Source: Epiperipatus broadwayi
Taxonomy: Eukaryota > Onychophora > Udeonychophora > Euonychophora > Peripatidae
NCBI GenBank assembly: GCA_028023455.1
Contig: JAQFVV010012530.1
Coordinates: 1,924,001 to 1,988,000, forward strand
Direction: 5' to 3'
DNA length: 64,000 nucleotides
The notes beneath the pieces were generated by a model. It did not search any database, had not been told where the DNA came from, and worked only from the letters and a program-made list of their open reading frames with translations. A program made the position numbers and the translations under genes. Positions 23,836 to 36,190 of this stretch are shown one piece after another (position 1 is the stretch's first letter; every line of letters starts with the position of its first letter).

Positions 23836-25789
23836 TTTTAGTTGTTTAATAGAAATATATCGGACGAAATTAATTATAGAATTAAACTTGAGCGCTTTTG
23901 ATATAAATAATTTGATATTAAAAATATATATTCCACGTGTTTGAAAAGGTAGGGTTTTAATACGTGTTTTACATTGCTTAGTATGAATCTGAACTGGACG
24001 CTTAATTGAAAATCAATACAAAATGGCGGATAACACAGAAAAATATAAAAAAATGTTTATGGTAGCAATAAAAAAGGATTGAAAACAAAACATCCAGATA
24101 AAAGAACAAACGGGTACCATTAGTATTATTAAAAGAATAAAGAGACTAAAGTGGATCTGGGATAGACTTGCTCCTAGAAGAAATGAAACTAGATAGATAG
24201 TTTTTTTGATAATTTTCTAGATAGATAGTTGGAATGCTAAACTGAATTCCGGATGGAGTAATCGAGAAGGAAATTAGATTATAGATCAGAAGAGAATTGA
24301 CTTAGTGACAACTTTCTATAATCAATTGTTATTTGAAAATTACGACTTACACTCTTTACCTTTATATAAATAATGATATATTATACTTTAAAAAAAGATC
24401 TAAGCTTTATTTATTAGTAGGTAGAAAATATTAGATAATGAAAAAATGTTTGAAAACATTTATTACGATTTAACAAATTGTTGTTGTTTTTTTTTTTTTT
24501 TTTACATAAATAAACATTTAAGTGTGTATTAGTCACATTTGTTATTAAAAAATGTTTGTAAAAAGAACTTTAAGTATGGAGGCGTCAGGAGATACTTTTA
24601 AAATGAACTTGCATTAATGTTTATAAATATTTAATTATATGTGCGAACACATACTACAACATAATATTAATTAAAAACCATATCCGTTAATTTGTTCTTA
24701 AAATATAGCTATGTTTAATATTTAATATAGTTAACTATATTTATTATGAACTTAATTTAGCTTACTCATTTAAATTTTTTATAAATATTTCCAAAATTAA
24801 AATAAAAAAAATAATTCGATCAATTTTTGAATAATTAATTTATACATATTCTCATATGTGCGTGCATATTACATAGTTAAAATCCATTATAATATAAAAG
24901 GTACCTCTGTTAAAATTCATATATATATATATATAGCGTTATATATACCTAGAATATTTATTAAATCAAAATAATTAACAATGTAATAAACTCAGCGCTT
25001 AAGATATATAAATGTATAAACCTGTATTTCATTGTAGCGAAAATTGAGAATCAAACAAGATACCATTTTACTCTAAATCTTGAATTTAATTAAAGAAGGC
25101 TTGATTTCTTTGGCAAGTATAAGAATAATAGTGATTTTCTACCTCAAGCCAGGTGTAATAGCTGAAATAATAATTTGAACTTTTACTTAAATAAACAAAG
25201 GTAAGAGATGGGTATCTCATTTTGTAAACTTTTTCAAATAATAAATAGGTCAAGTAATCATAAATATTCTATTAAACACATCGCCAAAGCAAGCAAGTAA
25301 ATAAAAAAAAGTCCAACTTCCTTAGACTGTGAAAATATAAATGTATACATCCACTAAAAGTAAGTAAATTGTGACTTAAATTTCTTTTTTAGTATATACA
25401 TATAACAAAATTGTTTTATCAAATGTGCAGAGAAACCCATAATTATCTCATCATTATACAGTATTCATCCTGTAACTGGGAACTTATTGGTTGATCTAGA
25501 ATATATAGCAGTGATTTTTACCCCAAACATTAACATGATTTGTATATGTGTTGGTGAAGAGGTTTTGATACATACGCTTCCCAATCTGGAGTATAGTCAG
25601 CACTTCTAATTTGAATATTATGCATCAGCATGTTAATGTATGGAGTAGAAATGATATATTTTCTAGATGACCTAAAGAGTTCCTAGTTATGAGATAAAAT
25701 ATAAAGCAGTTTTAGGTTTCTTTTTAGATAATGATAAATTATGATTAGCTGTTAATTTGTATTAAGCTTGAGTATAGTTTATAAAATTT
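23836..25789. other. Unclassified AT-rich region
   Basis: Contains a T run at 24488-24503 and an (AT)n patch near 24920. A 20-codon frame beginning AAAATGGCGGAT at 24020 is too short to call. No transposon end or protein motif is recognised. Confidence 0.4.
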
Positions 25790-26169
25790 AAAACAGGCAA
25801 AACTCATTATACATATTGCCAGAAGGCTTGTGCATAATATCCCCATCTAGTGCCTACTCATCCAATATTCCCAGACTAGTTTCTTGCTTGTGGCTTTCAT
25901 CAGTGAGGAGCCTTGGATCTGAGAGCACTGCACCTAGATCTTAGGATCCAATGCAACCCTCCAGCAACCAGCTTTTATCTCCATTTAACTACAAAACTGT
26001 CTGGGGATATTGGATAAGTAGGCACTAGATGGGGATTTTATGCACAAGCCTTCTGGCATCCATTGATTACTCTAGCTTGCTGTGTGTGGCAATACATATA
26101 GTGAGTTTTGCCTGTTTTAACAACAGTTATACACAAGCATAAGAGGTGGTGGTCATGTGATGTTTATTG
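25790..26169 (+). mobile_element. Fold-back family A, copy 8 (compact, with target repeats)
   Basis: A perfect 13-bp direct repeat GTTTATAAAATTT flanks it (25777-25789 and 26170-26182). It starts AAAACAGGCAAAACTCA. The arms pair across CCAGAAGGCTTGTGCATAA and its complement near 26036-26060. It ends with the unmirrored tail TATACACAAGCATAAGAGG then GTCATGTGATGTTTATTG. Start, end and length agree with the copy at 5841, which fixes the family's true ends. Confidence 0.9.
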
Positions 26170-27847
26170 GTTTATAAAATTTGTTATATATAAATATATT
26201 GTACCAGGTTCGATCCGATTATGCTCACTCTTCATCTGCAAATAGGTTTATTTGGTTTTCAACCTTAATTATAATAAATTTATAATCTCATATTATAAAT
26301 ATTACATGAATGAACCGGTCCCTTAGGCAGAGAAGAATATACTCAGAGAGTATGTATGTCCAAACAATAGCTATAAAATATATAACTAGCATTACATTTC
26401 CAGGACATAACTTCTTCTTGACTGTTGAATTCAACACCATGTTCAAAGCACTTTTTTGTTTTGTATGACATCGACACCAGTTACTTATATAGAAGATAAA
26501 TAACGCACTTTAAACAATGGCCACTAATTCAATGCCTAAGTTATACCCATGACTAGCTCAGCTACTTGTAATCAATAACAAATTATAGTTTCAATTAGTG
26601 GTGAAAGAATTGACTGACATAATAAAGCTTTAAGTTTAAAAGACAATTTGTTTTAATTAACATTTATTAAACTAATTTTAAATATTTTATAAATCTTATT
26701 TACTAATATAACACACGCACATTTTTCATTCACACACTATAATATCTTATGGGAAAGCATTAAATAATATTTGAAAATTAAAATACAATGAAATCAATAT
26801 ACTAACGCATAAATACACACAACATTTTAAACACACATATTAATAGTTCATCTACGTATGCTATAGAGTTCTTAAACTTGACTCTTGAGGTTTTACAAAT
26901 GTGATGGCTACTTTAGAAATAAGAAAAATGTTATTACCTAGAATTTTGAATGTGGATACTTCTTGCTGTTTGCTGCTTCTGATGAAATATTTCTAACCAG
27001 GTAGATTTGAAGTTTTCTTGTGGAGATTTAATGCTGATTATTCCAAGGCATTTTCTTTAAGACAATTAGATATTGAGCGGCTTCAGGTTGTTATGCAGGC
27101 ATCACTTTTATCAGGTAGGTTGGCTGTTTTCATCGGACTTCAGGCTGGAGAAAGTTGTATGTTTTCTGAGGTTTTAACACTGCATTCTTGATTCTGGATA
27201 TATAATAAGCTGACTGATATAACTCACTGATAGATTGTATAGAACTGTTATCTCAAATGCAACTCAAACTCAACTAACTGTCTGATAAAAAATTGACTAT
27301 TATACATACAATGTGTTGTCATTTTGATATCCTCCAGCTATGTATCTGTTGTTGAAATTCCTTTGATAATCTTTTAATTACATGTTTTTGGAGATCGTTA
27401 ATTAGTAGCCATGCAAATATGTTGTTTTATATTTTTAATTAGTAGCCATCGCTGAGTGTTTTTTAATTTTTTAACTTTCATTTATTTTTTAATATTTAAT
27501 ACGCATACATTTACACACATATATAATTTGAGATCCATTCACTATTTAGTTTTAAGATGAACTTTTTTTCCTTTCTTTAACTTAAATAAAAGAGATTTAT
27601 GTTTTTAAGCTTTTAACTTATATTTCAATTAATAATAATAAGAAAAAAACTCTTTACTTCTTTTATAAAACCTTTAGACTTTTAATCTTATGTTTTCTTT
27701 GATGAAAGATTTTTATTTTAATAATTTTTTTAAACAAAATTATTATGTGCCAACACAATGTTGGTACAATATATATACCCATGAATTTACACATATCTTG
27801 TATATATTCCATATCTCTGATTTTGCCATTTATATATATATATATAT
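26170..27847. other. Unclassified region
   Basis: Contains a GGTTCGATCC motif at 26207 like a tRNA B box but with no A box upstream, and a 27-bp internal duplication (AATTAGTAGCCAT at 27399 and 27437). A less AT-rich part at 26940-27200 has no ORF. It could hold worn LTR or UTR sequence. Confidence 0.35.
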
Positions 27848-29935
27848 TGTAACGATCCGGAGAATGCTAGACTTACGTAAACTGCACTACAGGGCGCCAT
27901 CTAGGCAGTTGAACCTAGAAAAATTTATAAAGTAGGCAGATACGTAAGTCAAAAAAAAAAAAAATTTTTTTTTTTTTTTTTAAAATTTTGATTCCGGTCG
28001 TTAGCCCAAGTCACTAGCTCAGTGAGTAGCAGAGATAATAAAATATCTTAATTTTATATCTTAAATATAAACGATTAAAAGCCACTGCCAGAAATTTACA
28101 CATAAAATATTTATTTACGCACATATAAAATCATTCTAAATTCGAGGAATAGGTTTAACATTTTTAGATTTTTATATTACTCTTTATTTTTACATTTACA
28201 TAAATTTCAATGATTTTAATTTTTTTTATTTAGATTGTCAAGTATGAATAGACTACATAGATCTGCATTTGAAAATAAAACATTCTATCCCTATTTAACC
28301 TTAGGCTAAAATTCGCAGTCAAACTGGCATCAATCCATCTGATACATTTATGTATTCAATGTAGCATGAAAATACAACAGCACAAATATACTATACTGTT
28401 AGGAATGGACATCTGAACAATATAGTTTGAGAAAACATTGACTCTTGTCTAATACAGGAATATGACGTCTGTATAGCAAGAAGAACAATAAAATAAAAAC
28501 TCCATAGGAAGGGACCGCGATCCTTTTTGCCGACTTACAATCCCATCCATAGGCAAAGGGTTGGTGCGGTGTATACAGCGATTCTGCACGTAGCGAAACT
28601 CATACTACATCTACTAATTACACAAATATATCCAATCCATTGACCCAATTCAACAACGACACAAATAACCTAAGATTTCCCTCCCCTAATATAACTTTAC
28701 AAATCTATATAGCCATTCACGCCCGACTTAAGTTTAACATTTAGATACGTTCGCACAAATGAATTTTATAAAATTTGTTTTAAAATGTTGAGTACAGATC
28801 AACTGCACAGATCCCATGGTTAAAAACATTCCAAATTAAACACAAATGATCAAAACACAAAGTCATCGATAAACGTCACTTGCATAGGGAATATTCAAAT
28901 CCCATTAGCATTCATCGTAAGATGCTTGCAGTGATATCGTTGACATCTATTCTAATCGAATGTGAAAACCACAACATTATCAACCACTAACGAATCTATG
29001 CAACGTCTATACCCAACCTGAAATTTCCTCATTTAAAATTTAACGATAAATATCAATACAATAAATAATAAATGGAAATGATTTTTTTTATCAAACGCAC
29101 ACATATATAAAATTTCACATTATCAATTTAGTTGACACATAAGTCAGAGAAAAGTTCCTTTTTATAAAATTTAAATTTACTTATCAATCTTTAAAGTTCT
29201 TAATTAATGTTACGATTTTAACAATTGTTCAGTTCTATTGCTTACGGTAGAGGAGTCCATGTTCCCGTTGGCAATTCCCACACAGACTTTCCTGGAAGAC
29301 CGGTCTGATATTTTGGAGGTAGCAGTTGCTGGTTCTGTTCTGGTATCACAGTCTTTGCATTTTTAAAATAAGTGAGTGAGGACGACAAGTGTGTCTTGTC
29401 GCCAGACTCACCAAAATCAAGTTGGAAAAACTGACTGGAACTCAATATTTTTTTATTTTTATAGTCCTCCTATGGATTCCATGAACAAAAATGTCACTGT
29501 TCTGTTTTTTCATTATGGTCCGGGCCTTTATTTGGCTTCCATTGGTCAAGCTAAAATCTCTTTCTTCTCTTATCTAACTTTCCATCTGACTTTTTAATTA
29601 AACAGCTTTTAGATAATTAATAAACAATCATTTCCATTTACAGATTACAGGAATTAATTAATACCTGTTTTTATTTTAACTTACGTTATTTTTTTATTAA
29701 AATATTTTTATAAATCTTTTTTTTATAAAAAATACATTCAAATACCTTTTTTTATTTATTAAAAAAAATATTTTTACAGTTTAGCATCTGTGCGAATATA
29801 TATACGTATAACAAACGTTTTTAATTTTAGCATTTAGTTTTTTTTACTTTTATTTTTAATACACTTATTTTTATATGCGAACTTAAAAGTTTTTTATTTT
29901 AAATTAATGTAACGACATATTTATATATCGTTACA
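27848..29935 (+). mobile_element. LTR-like unit (solo LTR candidate), 2.1 kb
   Basis: It begins TGTAACGATCCGG and ends ATCGTTACA. Including flanks, ATTGTAACGAT and ATCGTTACAAT are perfect inverted ends. TG...CA ends with a short inversion are typical of long terminal repeats. ATAT stands on both sides, but in an AT-rich setting this is weak as a target duplication. Inside are less AT-rich blocks at 28500-28760 and 29230-29600, including an ATTGG (CCAAT) motif at 29548. No gag-pol frame. The start resembles the minus-strand unit ending at 52717 (TGTAACGGTC). A DNA transposon is the alternative. Confidence 0.45.
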
Positions 29936-31105
29936 ATATATATAAATTAAATTTTAGCAGTAATTTCTCTAAAATCTTCTTTGTATCAGTTTATTATTAA
30001 TTGATAAAGCATATTTTATAATCCAGCTTATTTTAAAATAATTCTTATCTTCAAATAAATCTTTTAAATATCTAAATATTAATTATGTAGATACCAAATA
30101 ATATTATTTATTTATGTTCCTTATTTACATAGATGTATAGTCTTGTATACAACAACAATGCTTAATGAAAATTCAACTAACACCCTAGGACATGTGTGTC
30201 TTTCTATCAATCAGATCTGATGTCATTAGTTTAGTGGACAACCCCACTATCAATTTTGTTGTTTGTCTAAATATCTAAAAAAATTGAATCTATTGACCAT
30301 GTAGGGTAGTAAACACAAAACTATGGCTGTATAGTCACCATAACACCTGCAGATAGAATTTGAATACTATCTATCGTATTGGGTTCAAATACGAATCCCC
30401 TTTCTTAATGATATCTTAAGAAATAAAATCTACATATCCTATATCAAGATGTACATTAAAAAAAAATCTAAAAAAATCTACCTAGTGGCCATTATTTCAT
30501 TTAAAAAGACAAACAACAATTTCTTTGGAAAAAGTATATTTATAAGCATCAATTAATAAACCAACCCCAAGTGCCAATCTCACTAGTACCATAAGAATTA
30601 TACTTTTCCCTATTTAAGTAATCTTAGAACTATCGCTAATTAGGTGTCCAGCCCTTTTCAAATCCCAGGGCTGGGAGGTAATAATACTTATCAGACTGAA
30701 CGGAGTTAAATGGCTAAATTTGCATAGTTGGAACTAGCTTTCTGTGCTTTCTTTGTTTCTCAACTTAAGTCACATATATTTAAACTTATGTATTAGTAAC
30801 AGTTTCCTTTTTATAACCCTTAAATTAGATCGCATCTCATTTAAAATTAGCTACTTTTGAACTCCCTCTTTCTCCACATTTATTCCCTCAATACATGATT
30901 TATTTCTTTATCAAATCTATGGTTTAGAGTTTAAAAGTACGTGTAATATAATTGCTTATTCTGAAGAGCATACTCAATTCATTCTGAGAGATATATTGCC
31001 AGAAAGGGAATTAGGACAATATAAGTGATAAATATGTTCATTAATGATAGACAAATAATGTTTTAAAGTATGTATACAATTTTATTACTATTCCATCTAA
31101 TTAAA
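29936..31105. other. No gene seen
   Basis: AT-rich region. The GCCCTTTTCAAATCCCAGGG block near 30650 is a small inverted repeat but matches no RNA family I can name. Confidence 0.45.
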
Positions 31106-31207
31106 TACACCTGAGTCTCGTTTTATGTGGATTTATTTAATGCGATTTTGAAGTTATGCGATTTATGATTTTTCTTAATATCTTTGTATGTGGTTTTCTT
31201 TTATGCA

Positions 31208-31345
31208 GTAAAAATTATTTGATCAGAAGTGAGCTCCAATAATGTGCTATTACTTTAAATATTATAAATTTCATGCTTTCACGCCATATTTAAAGTAATA
31301 GCCATTATCGGAGTTCAACTTTCATCTAATAATTTCAATATTTTC
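31208..31345. repeat. Hairpin inside the pogo-like element
   Basis: GAGCTCCAATAATGTGCTAT-TACTTTAAATAT at 31232-31263 pairs with ATATTTAAAGTAATAG-CCATTATCGGAGTTC at 31287-31318, with weaker pairing further out. The loop is about 23 bp. Confidence 0.8.
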
Positions 31346-31609
31346 AGTGCTTTATAATAGTACTGTAATAGATTTTATGTAATAAAGAAGTTCATAATTC
31401 ACTTAAAATCAGAATTTCCCTATTTTATATACACACATTAAATTTTACAAGACTATAATGTAAATCTGTTCAAACATTATAGATGAAAAATACTATGTTT
31501 GTTGTTGTTTTTGCATTTTAAATCACGTTCAATTTTTGCTTTTTATAAAATGAGTATGTAATCAATTAATCATTTAGTGTCTGCAAGTTTATTTTTAAAA
31601 GGTGAGTAA

Positions 31610-31813
31610 CAGTGGTGGGCACAATTAAATATGACAATTAAAATCTGATTTTTAATTGTAATTAACAATTTAAAAATTATGTAACGTGATCTGAAATTAA
31701 TTTGATGTGAAACGATGAAATTTGATTTTTAAATGGAATTGAAAATTAAAAAATTAAAGACAAAAATAAGAATTTAATTTTTAATTGTTTTAATTAAATT
31801 TTGCCCAACAGTG
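31610..31813. mobile_element. hAT MITE (204 bp) nested in the pogo-like element
   Basis: Ends CAGTGGTGGGCACAATT (left) and, on the complement, CACTGTTGGGCAAAATT (right) form a 17-bp inverted repeat with three differences. The 8-bp flanks are GTGAGTAA (31602-31609) and GTGAGTCA (31814-31821). The 8-bp duplication and CAG..TGGGCA end identify hAT. The interior is AAT/ATT-rich and partly self-complementary. It entered after the host element. Confidence 0.85.
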
Positions 31814-32423
31814 GTGAGTCAGTCTCTTTTTATTATTGTAAGTCTAAGTTCTTAAATTTTAAACTTTTAGTTTAGTCTAACTGAGAGAAAAAAAACACCC
31901 AAGAAAATGAATTTCTTTGAAAACAAAAATTTCAATTTTAGATCGCTTAGCGAAATAGGAAGAATCAATAGCAATTGGAAAACGTTTTAGTTGTATTTCC
32001 TCTTGACTTTGTTTAAGGAAAAGCTACAGTACCTCACATCACATCATGATGAATCTGATGTCTCAAATAGTAATAATAATTAAAATACCGCACATGTATG
32101 AAAAAAATGTAAATTACGCATAAAAATATATTGTTTTGAATAAAATTAAATACTGTAGTTAATAAAAAAAGTAAAAAAAGTTTGTCTTGTATCAATTTTT
32201 TTCAAATTTGAAATTTTTTATTAGTCATATTTTATTTTCTTATTTTCTTTTTATGCGAATTTTAAAGTAATTTTACGATATTGCTTTGCTTTTATGTGAT
32301 TTTTGGAAAATTACAGTCTGTATCCCCCATTTTTCAAGGTAAGTTACATCCATTTTTGTGTGATTTCTTTTGTGCACATTTTCTGAGGAACCTATCTACA
32401 GCATAAAACGAGACCCAGGTGTA

Positions 32424-33700
32424 CTGAGAAAAGAGAAAAATATATCTCAAATGATAACATAAAAGACAAAAATGAAAATAGTTAAATATAAAAGAACATA
32501 TAATTAAACAGTGTGTGTAAGAATGCATTTATATGTTACAAATTAAATTATATAATTTTACATAATGATTAAACCTTTAGAGAATAACGATAGGCCATTT
32601 TCAGTTCACTTAAGACAATAAAAATTAGTCATATTTACTTTGGAGTACCCGGGATTTTAAAAATAGGCATAAGTTTATTTCCACGTAAGCTTGTTTCAAT
32701 AATTTAAATGAAATCTATGAATTCTTTATTGTCTAAAAATGGAACCAAAATTTTCTGCTAGTAACAAAAGTCCGGCATGACCATCCATTTTGTGGTATTG
32801 CTTGGATAGAGAAAGTAATGATGTTTTATTGGAAGCTTTCTTCATGTATATGGTGCAAGTTTCCTTTCTTACTGGATTATTTTAGCGGCATATCGGTAGG
32901 GTCCTTCAGGTTCTTGGATGGGCAGGCATTAAACAGAAACAGCTACATATTTGAAGCTTAGGATGATGGTCTTACATGTATTTGTTCTACTCCTGCAGTA
33001 CGATTGTAGCGATGGTATAAGTTGCTATTGCTAAATCCATAAGCAATTAAGATCATTAGATAAAATCCAATTACTATTTCTTTTGATTGTAATTCAAGAT
33101 GAATCCAATTATCTTGACTTTCTGACAGTCAGCATAGCATTTGTGATATTCATTTCATTTTAATTATAAAGATATCAAAGAAGGAAGCCTATGTTCTCTC
33201 CTTCTAAGTTATCTTACAGTTCATATTTCTTTGCTATATGTTTCCGGTGAATTACAATTTATATTGTACAATTATTTTTCTAATTTCAACTATAAACTAA
33301 CTTCTCTTCTTATATAAATATAAGTTTCTTTTTGTAAATTACTGATATTCATTTTTTCTTTTAATCTACTATTAAATCTTTACAAAATGAAAGTTTTTCC
33401 AAATAATAACATCTCTTTTCCATATATCTAACCATTTTGTCTTACCTTTCTACTATTTTCAGGTATTCAACCATGAAACTGAATGCCAATAAAATAACAA
33501 AAATTATAGACTATAAGTTGAACTAAAAATCATTAAATAAAGATGAAAATTATATTTATTTACATTATAGTACATCACACATTATATACAATTTGACGAA
33601 CCTAGTTCTCAATAAATGCTAATACTTTCCACTGTTAATGACTAAACAATGTCTTAACTATTCTCAGACCTGATTAAATACTAAAAAAAAATTGACTATA
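32424..33700. other. No gene seen
   Basis: A somewhat less AT-rich part at 32750-33050 (CATATCGGTAGGGTCCTTC) shows no ORF or repeat end. Confidence 0.45.
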
Positions 33701-33844
33701 CTCACAGTCCAACTCTGCATAGTTCTCCTGTGAGCCTTATCAGGCATACACAAATAAAAATAAGGTTGGTGCAGTCTGTTTAAGTTCTCTATTCGGCTGT
33801 TTGCACTTACAGAGTCTCAGTCTCTGGTATGATGTCCCTCATAG

Positions 33845-33945
33845 TATAAAAGTCATTACACCTTTTCCAACAGCTTTTTCCCTGGGTTCTTTCTTCTGAT
33901 GTCCCATAACACAACAGCAACAGACACATCACACACAGGGTAAGA
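33845..33945 (+). promoter_or_regulatory. Possible TATA-box promoter and first-exon splice donor
   Basis: A good TATAAAA (33845-33851) lies in a less AT-rich block (33710-33940). About 90 bp downstream CACACAGG|GTAAGAAAA (boundary near 33939) is a strong splice-donor match. The spacing would give a short noncoding first exon of about 60-65 nt. No downstream coding exon is recognised. It could equally be the promoter of a worn LTR or a chance pair of motifs. Confidence 0.25.
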
Positions 33946-34859
33946 AAATTTATACTTTTCACTGTTTAATATCAGGTATTAATTACTATAAAAGGCAATA
34001 GCTATTTACATTAAGCTATCTCCCCCAGTAATGCATCTTTTTACAAATTATCGTCAAGTGTTTAATTGCATATATGCACATTCCTTTCCTCTACAATTAG
34101 TCTTTCAAATATTTATTTCTTTGTTTGATTAGTTTTAAATAACTTAATGTTCTAATTTAAACAATATTAGCCTTTTCTATATTTAAATCCACCAGCCTTT
34201 TCTGCATTATTATTCATATTTCTTTTATCTTACAGCAATCTTCTTTCATTGCTTTTAATTCACAATATCTTTCTATTCATGTTTCTAATCTTTTTTCTTT
34301 TCTCTGGAGTCATAAATCCTAGCTTTATATTCATACAAATTATAGTTACTAAAGCTTTTTTTTTTCCAAAAATATAACAACTACATTTACAATCTTTTGG
34401 TATTCAGCTTAGATTTCAGTTTGTCCACTTATCGCCACATTCTCTGAAGTCATGTTCATCTCTACTCCATTTCAGCTCTTAATTCTTTCATTGATGTTAG
34501 TAATACTTGTTTGTTATCCTTTCTGTTCATTTTCAATTCCTTCTTGTTAATCTTAACATAATCTTTATATATTTTTCTGTATGATCTGAAGTAACTATAT
34601 TGCTTTTCCATTAAATGTTAACACAACATATCCATTAATAAGCACTGATAAAATGTATCAATTTCTTGCTTTTATCTGAAAGCTTTTGTCACATTCCTTG
34701 AAACTCTGATGGATTATTTATGAAACAGTTACATTATTTACAGCAATGTAACTGGTTTAAGTAATCTCGATTTTTAAAGTATTAGTTTTCCATTTTATTA
34801 CACACAATATTTTCTTAATATTACTGTTAAAAGTTTTAGATATGGAATAATCTTATCAC
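33946..34859. other. No gene seen
   Basis: Pyrimidine-biased, AT-rich plus strand, no feature supported. Confidence 0.45.
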
Positions 34860-34960
34860 AATAAAGTAACCATAGTTGAAACGTTGGAACAAGTGGTTAT
34901 ATATATATATATATATATATCACAACAAATAAAGTTTTTGTAAAGAAAAGAGGAAGTGTT
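34860..34960 (+). repeat. Retroelement tail-like block with (AT)n
   Basis: GTTGAAACGTTGGAAC followed by an (AT)n run and AATAAAGTTTTTG resembles the 3' ends of Penelope-like elements. No RT text is adjacent. Confidence 0.35.
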
Positions 34961-35568
34961 TTAATTATAGAATTATATGGTTATATGTAATGTATATTTT
35001 GAAAAGAAAAAAGGATTGAGTGGTGATTAGAAACAGAAATAAATGGATTAACCACTTGCTTCTTTTGGAAATTTTGTATTTCTTTTTCAGTTGTTGTACT
35101 TCTTTGAAGCATATATTCCAAAAGTATTCCTTTTTATTTGTTCCTTTTGGATCTTCCTGCAGTCATTTCAATTTCTTTCTTTTTTTTTTTATAATTTAAA
35201 TTTAAGCCATTTCCACGTTTTACCTGGCCCATAGTTCAATACTATTCCTCATATAGCTGTAAAAGTTTGAATATTCTTCGAAGGGGGGTGGGCGAGTATT
35301 CATTTTGTTGCTGTATGTATGTTTTTTTATTTGTCCACAATAGTTTTCCCTTTGTTTTTAAATTGCTATATATAATAATCACTTAAATGGGTTCTTTTAA
35401 AAAAGGTGATTTTGAATTAATTTGTTTTAGTTAATTATACTTAATTACTGTCTTGCAGATTATTCAAAAAGTAAGTAAATGATGTGAAACCTTTGAAAAC
35501 AAATATTATGATGACTTTAAAAGGATCGCAATGCATTATTTAATATTATATTAAACAACTAATAAGTA
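34961..35568. other. No gene seen
   Basis: AT-rich, no supported feature. Confidence 0.45.
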
Positions 35569-35682
35569 TTTTTTTTTCTTTTTTTCTATATGTCATAGCA
35601 TCGGCCGGGAGGCGAACCCACAACCGTCTGCAACCAACTACTTGCTTGCAAGGCCGCTGCGATGACCCTCTCGGTTAACAAA
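35569..35682 (-). mobile_element. tRNA-derived SINE, second copy
   Basis: The minus strand carries GTTAACCGAGAGGGTCATCG (A-box region) and GTGGGTTCGCCTCCCGG (B-box region), followed by an A-rich tail (T-rich 35569-35586). The head matches the copy at 8914-9022 almost base for base, with about ten differences. No clear target repeat is left. The B box is better kept here than in the first copy. Confidence 0.82.
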
Positions 35683-35699
35683 GAGATCATTTGTAATAA

Positions 35700-36190
35700 T
35701 TATAAATTTTATTAGTCACTCATTAGACTAGAGATTATTCTTTTAATGAATAATATTTCTATATAATGTTATTTTTACTATATCGCTCTCATGCAAGATA
35801 AAGATTGGTTTCTAGCCATTTTTAACAACTTGTGGAGAGCATAATCATAAGGATTTGACCAAGGACATGTTGAAAAAAATGTATGTTTCTCAGGATGCAC
35901 ATTTCATGCTGAACCAGCACTCATCACTGTTCATATATATATATGTCAAACTTACTGCCCTTACAACTTTGATACAAACCACTTGATGGAAATATATAAT
36001 ATTTTATTACCCATTCATTAGACTAGAGATTATTCATTTAACGAGTAATATTTCTGTAGTGTTATTTTCACTACACCACTCTTATGCAAAATAGGCACTG
36101 GTTTCTATTGACTTTTAACACCTTGGGTGAGTGTGGTGTAGTGAAAATATGTTATTACAGAAATATTGTTCATTTGTAATAATGTAAGGC
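35700..36190. repeat. Duplicated element with one fold-back copy
   Basis: TCATTAGACTAGAGATTATT occurs at 35716 and 36005, and similarity continues through AATATTTCT and the TTTTCACTACACCACTC region. The second copy folds on itself: 36040-36082 pairs with 36125-36172 (GTGGTGTAGTGAAAAT). A family B fragment (35828-35945, CTGAACCAGCACTCATCA) lies between them. Confidence 0.7.

Larger units (their letters stand above)
31108..32421. mobile_element. Pogo/Tigger-like DNA transposon remnant
   Basis: Inverted ends: left CACCTGAGTCTCGTTTTATG, right (complement) CACCTGGGTCTCGTTTTATG. A TA lies on each side (31106-31107, 32422-32423). The subterminal text with repeated ATGCGATTT and the CTCGTTTTATG core is like Tigger/pogo ends, and TA duplication is the rule for that superfamily. 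The 1314-bp interior has no transposase frame, and it contains a hairpin and a nested hAT MITE. Confidence 0.75.

Noticed and set aside
24023-24082. ATGGCGGAT start in good context
   Set aside because: Only 20 codons before a stop, and no convincing donor site or second exon.
26205-26216. GGTTCGATCC like a tRNA B box
   Set aside because: No A box or stems upstream.
28016-28036. CTAGCTCAGTGAGTAGCAG like a tRNA A box
   Set aside because: No B box at the right distance.
30640-30730. GC-rich block looking like a 5S or snRNA fragment
   Set aside because: Does not follow the 5S or U2 order of motifs when read through.
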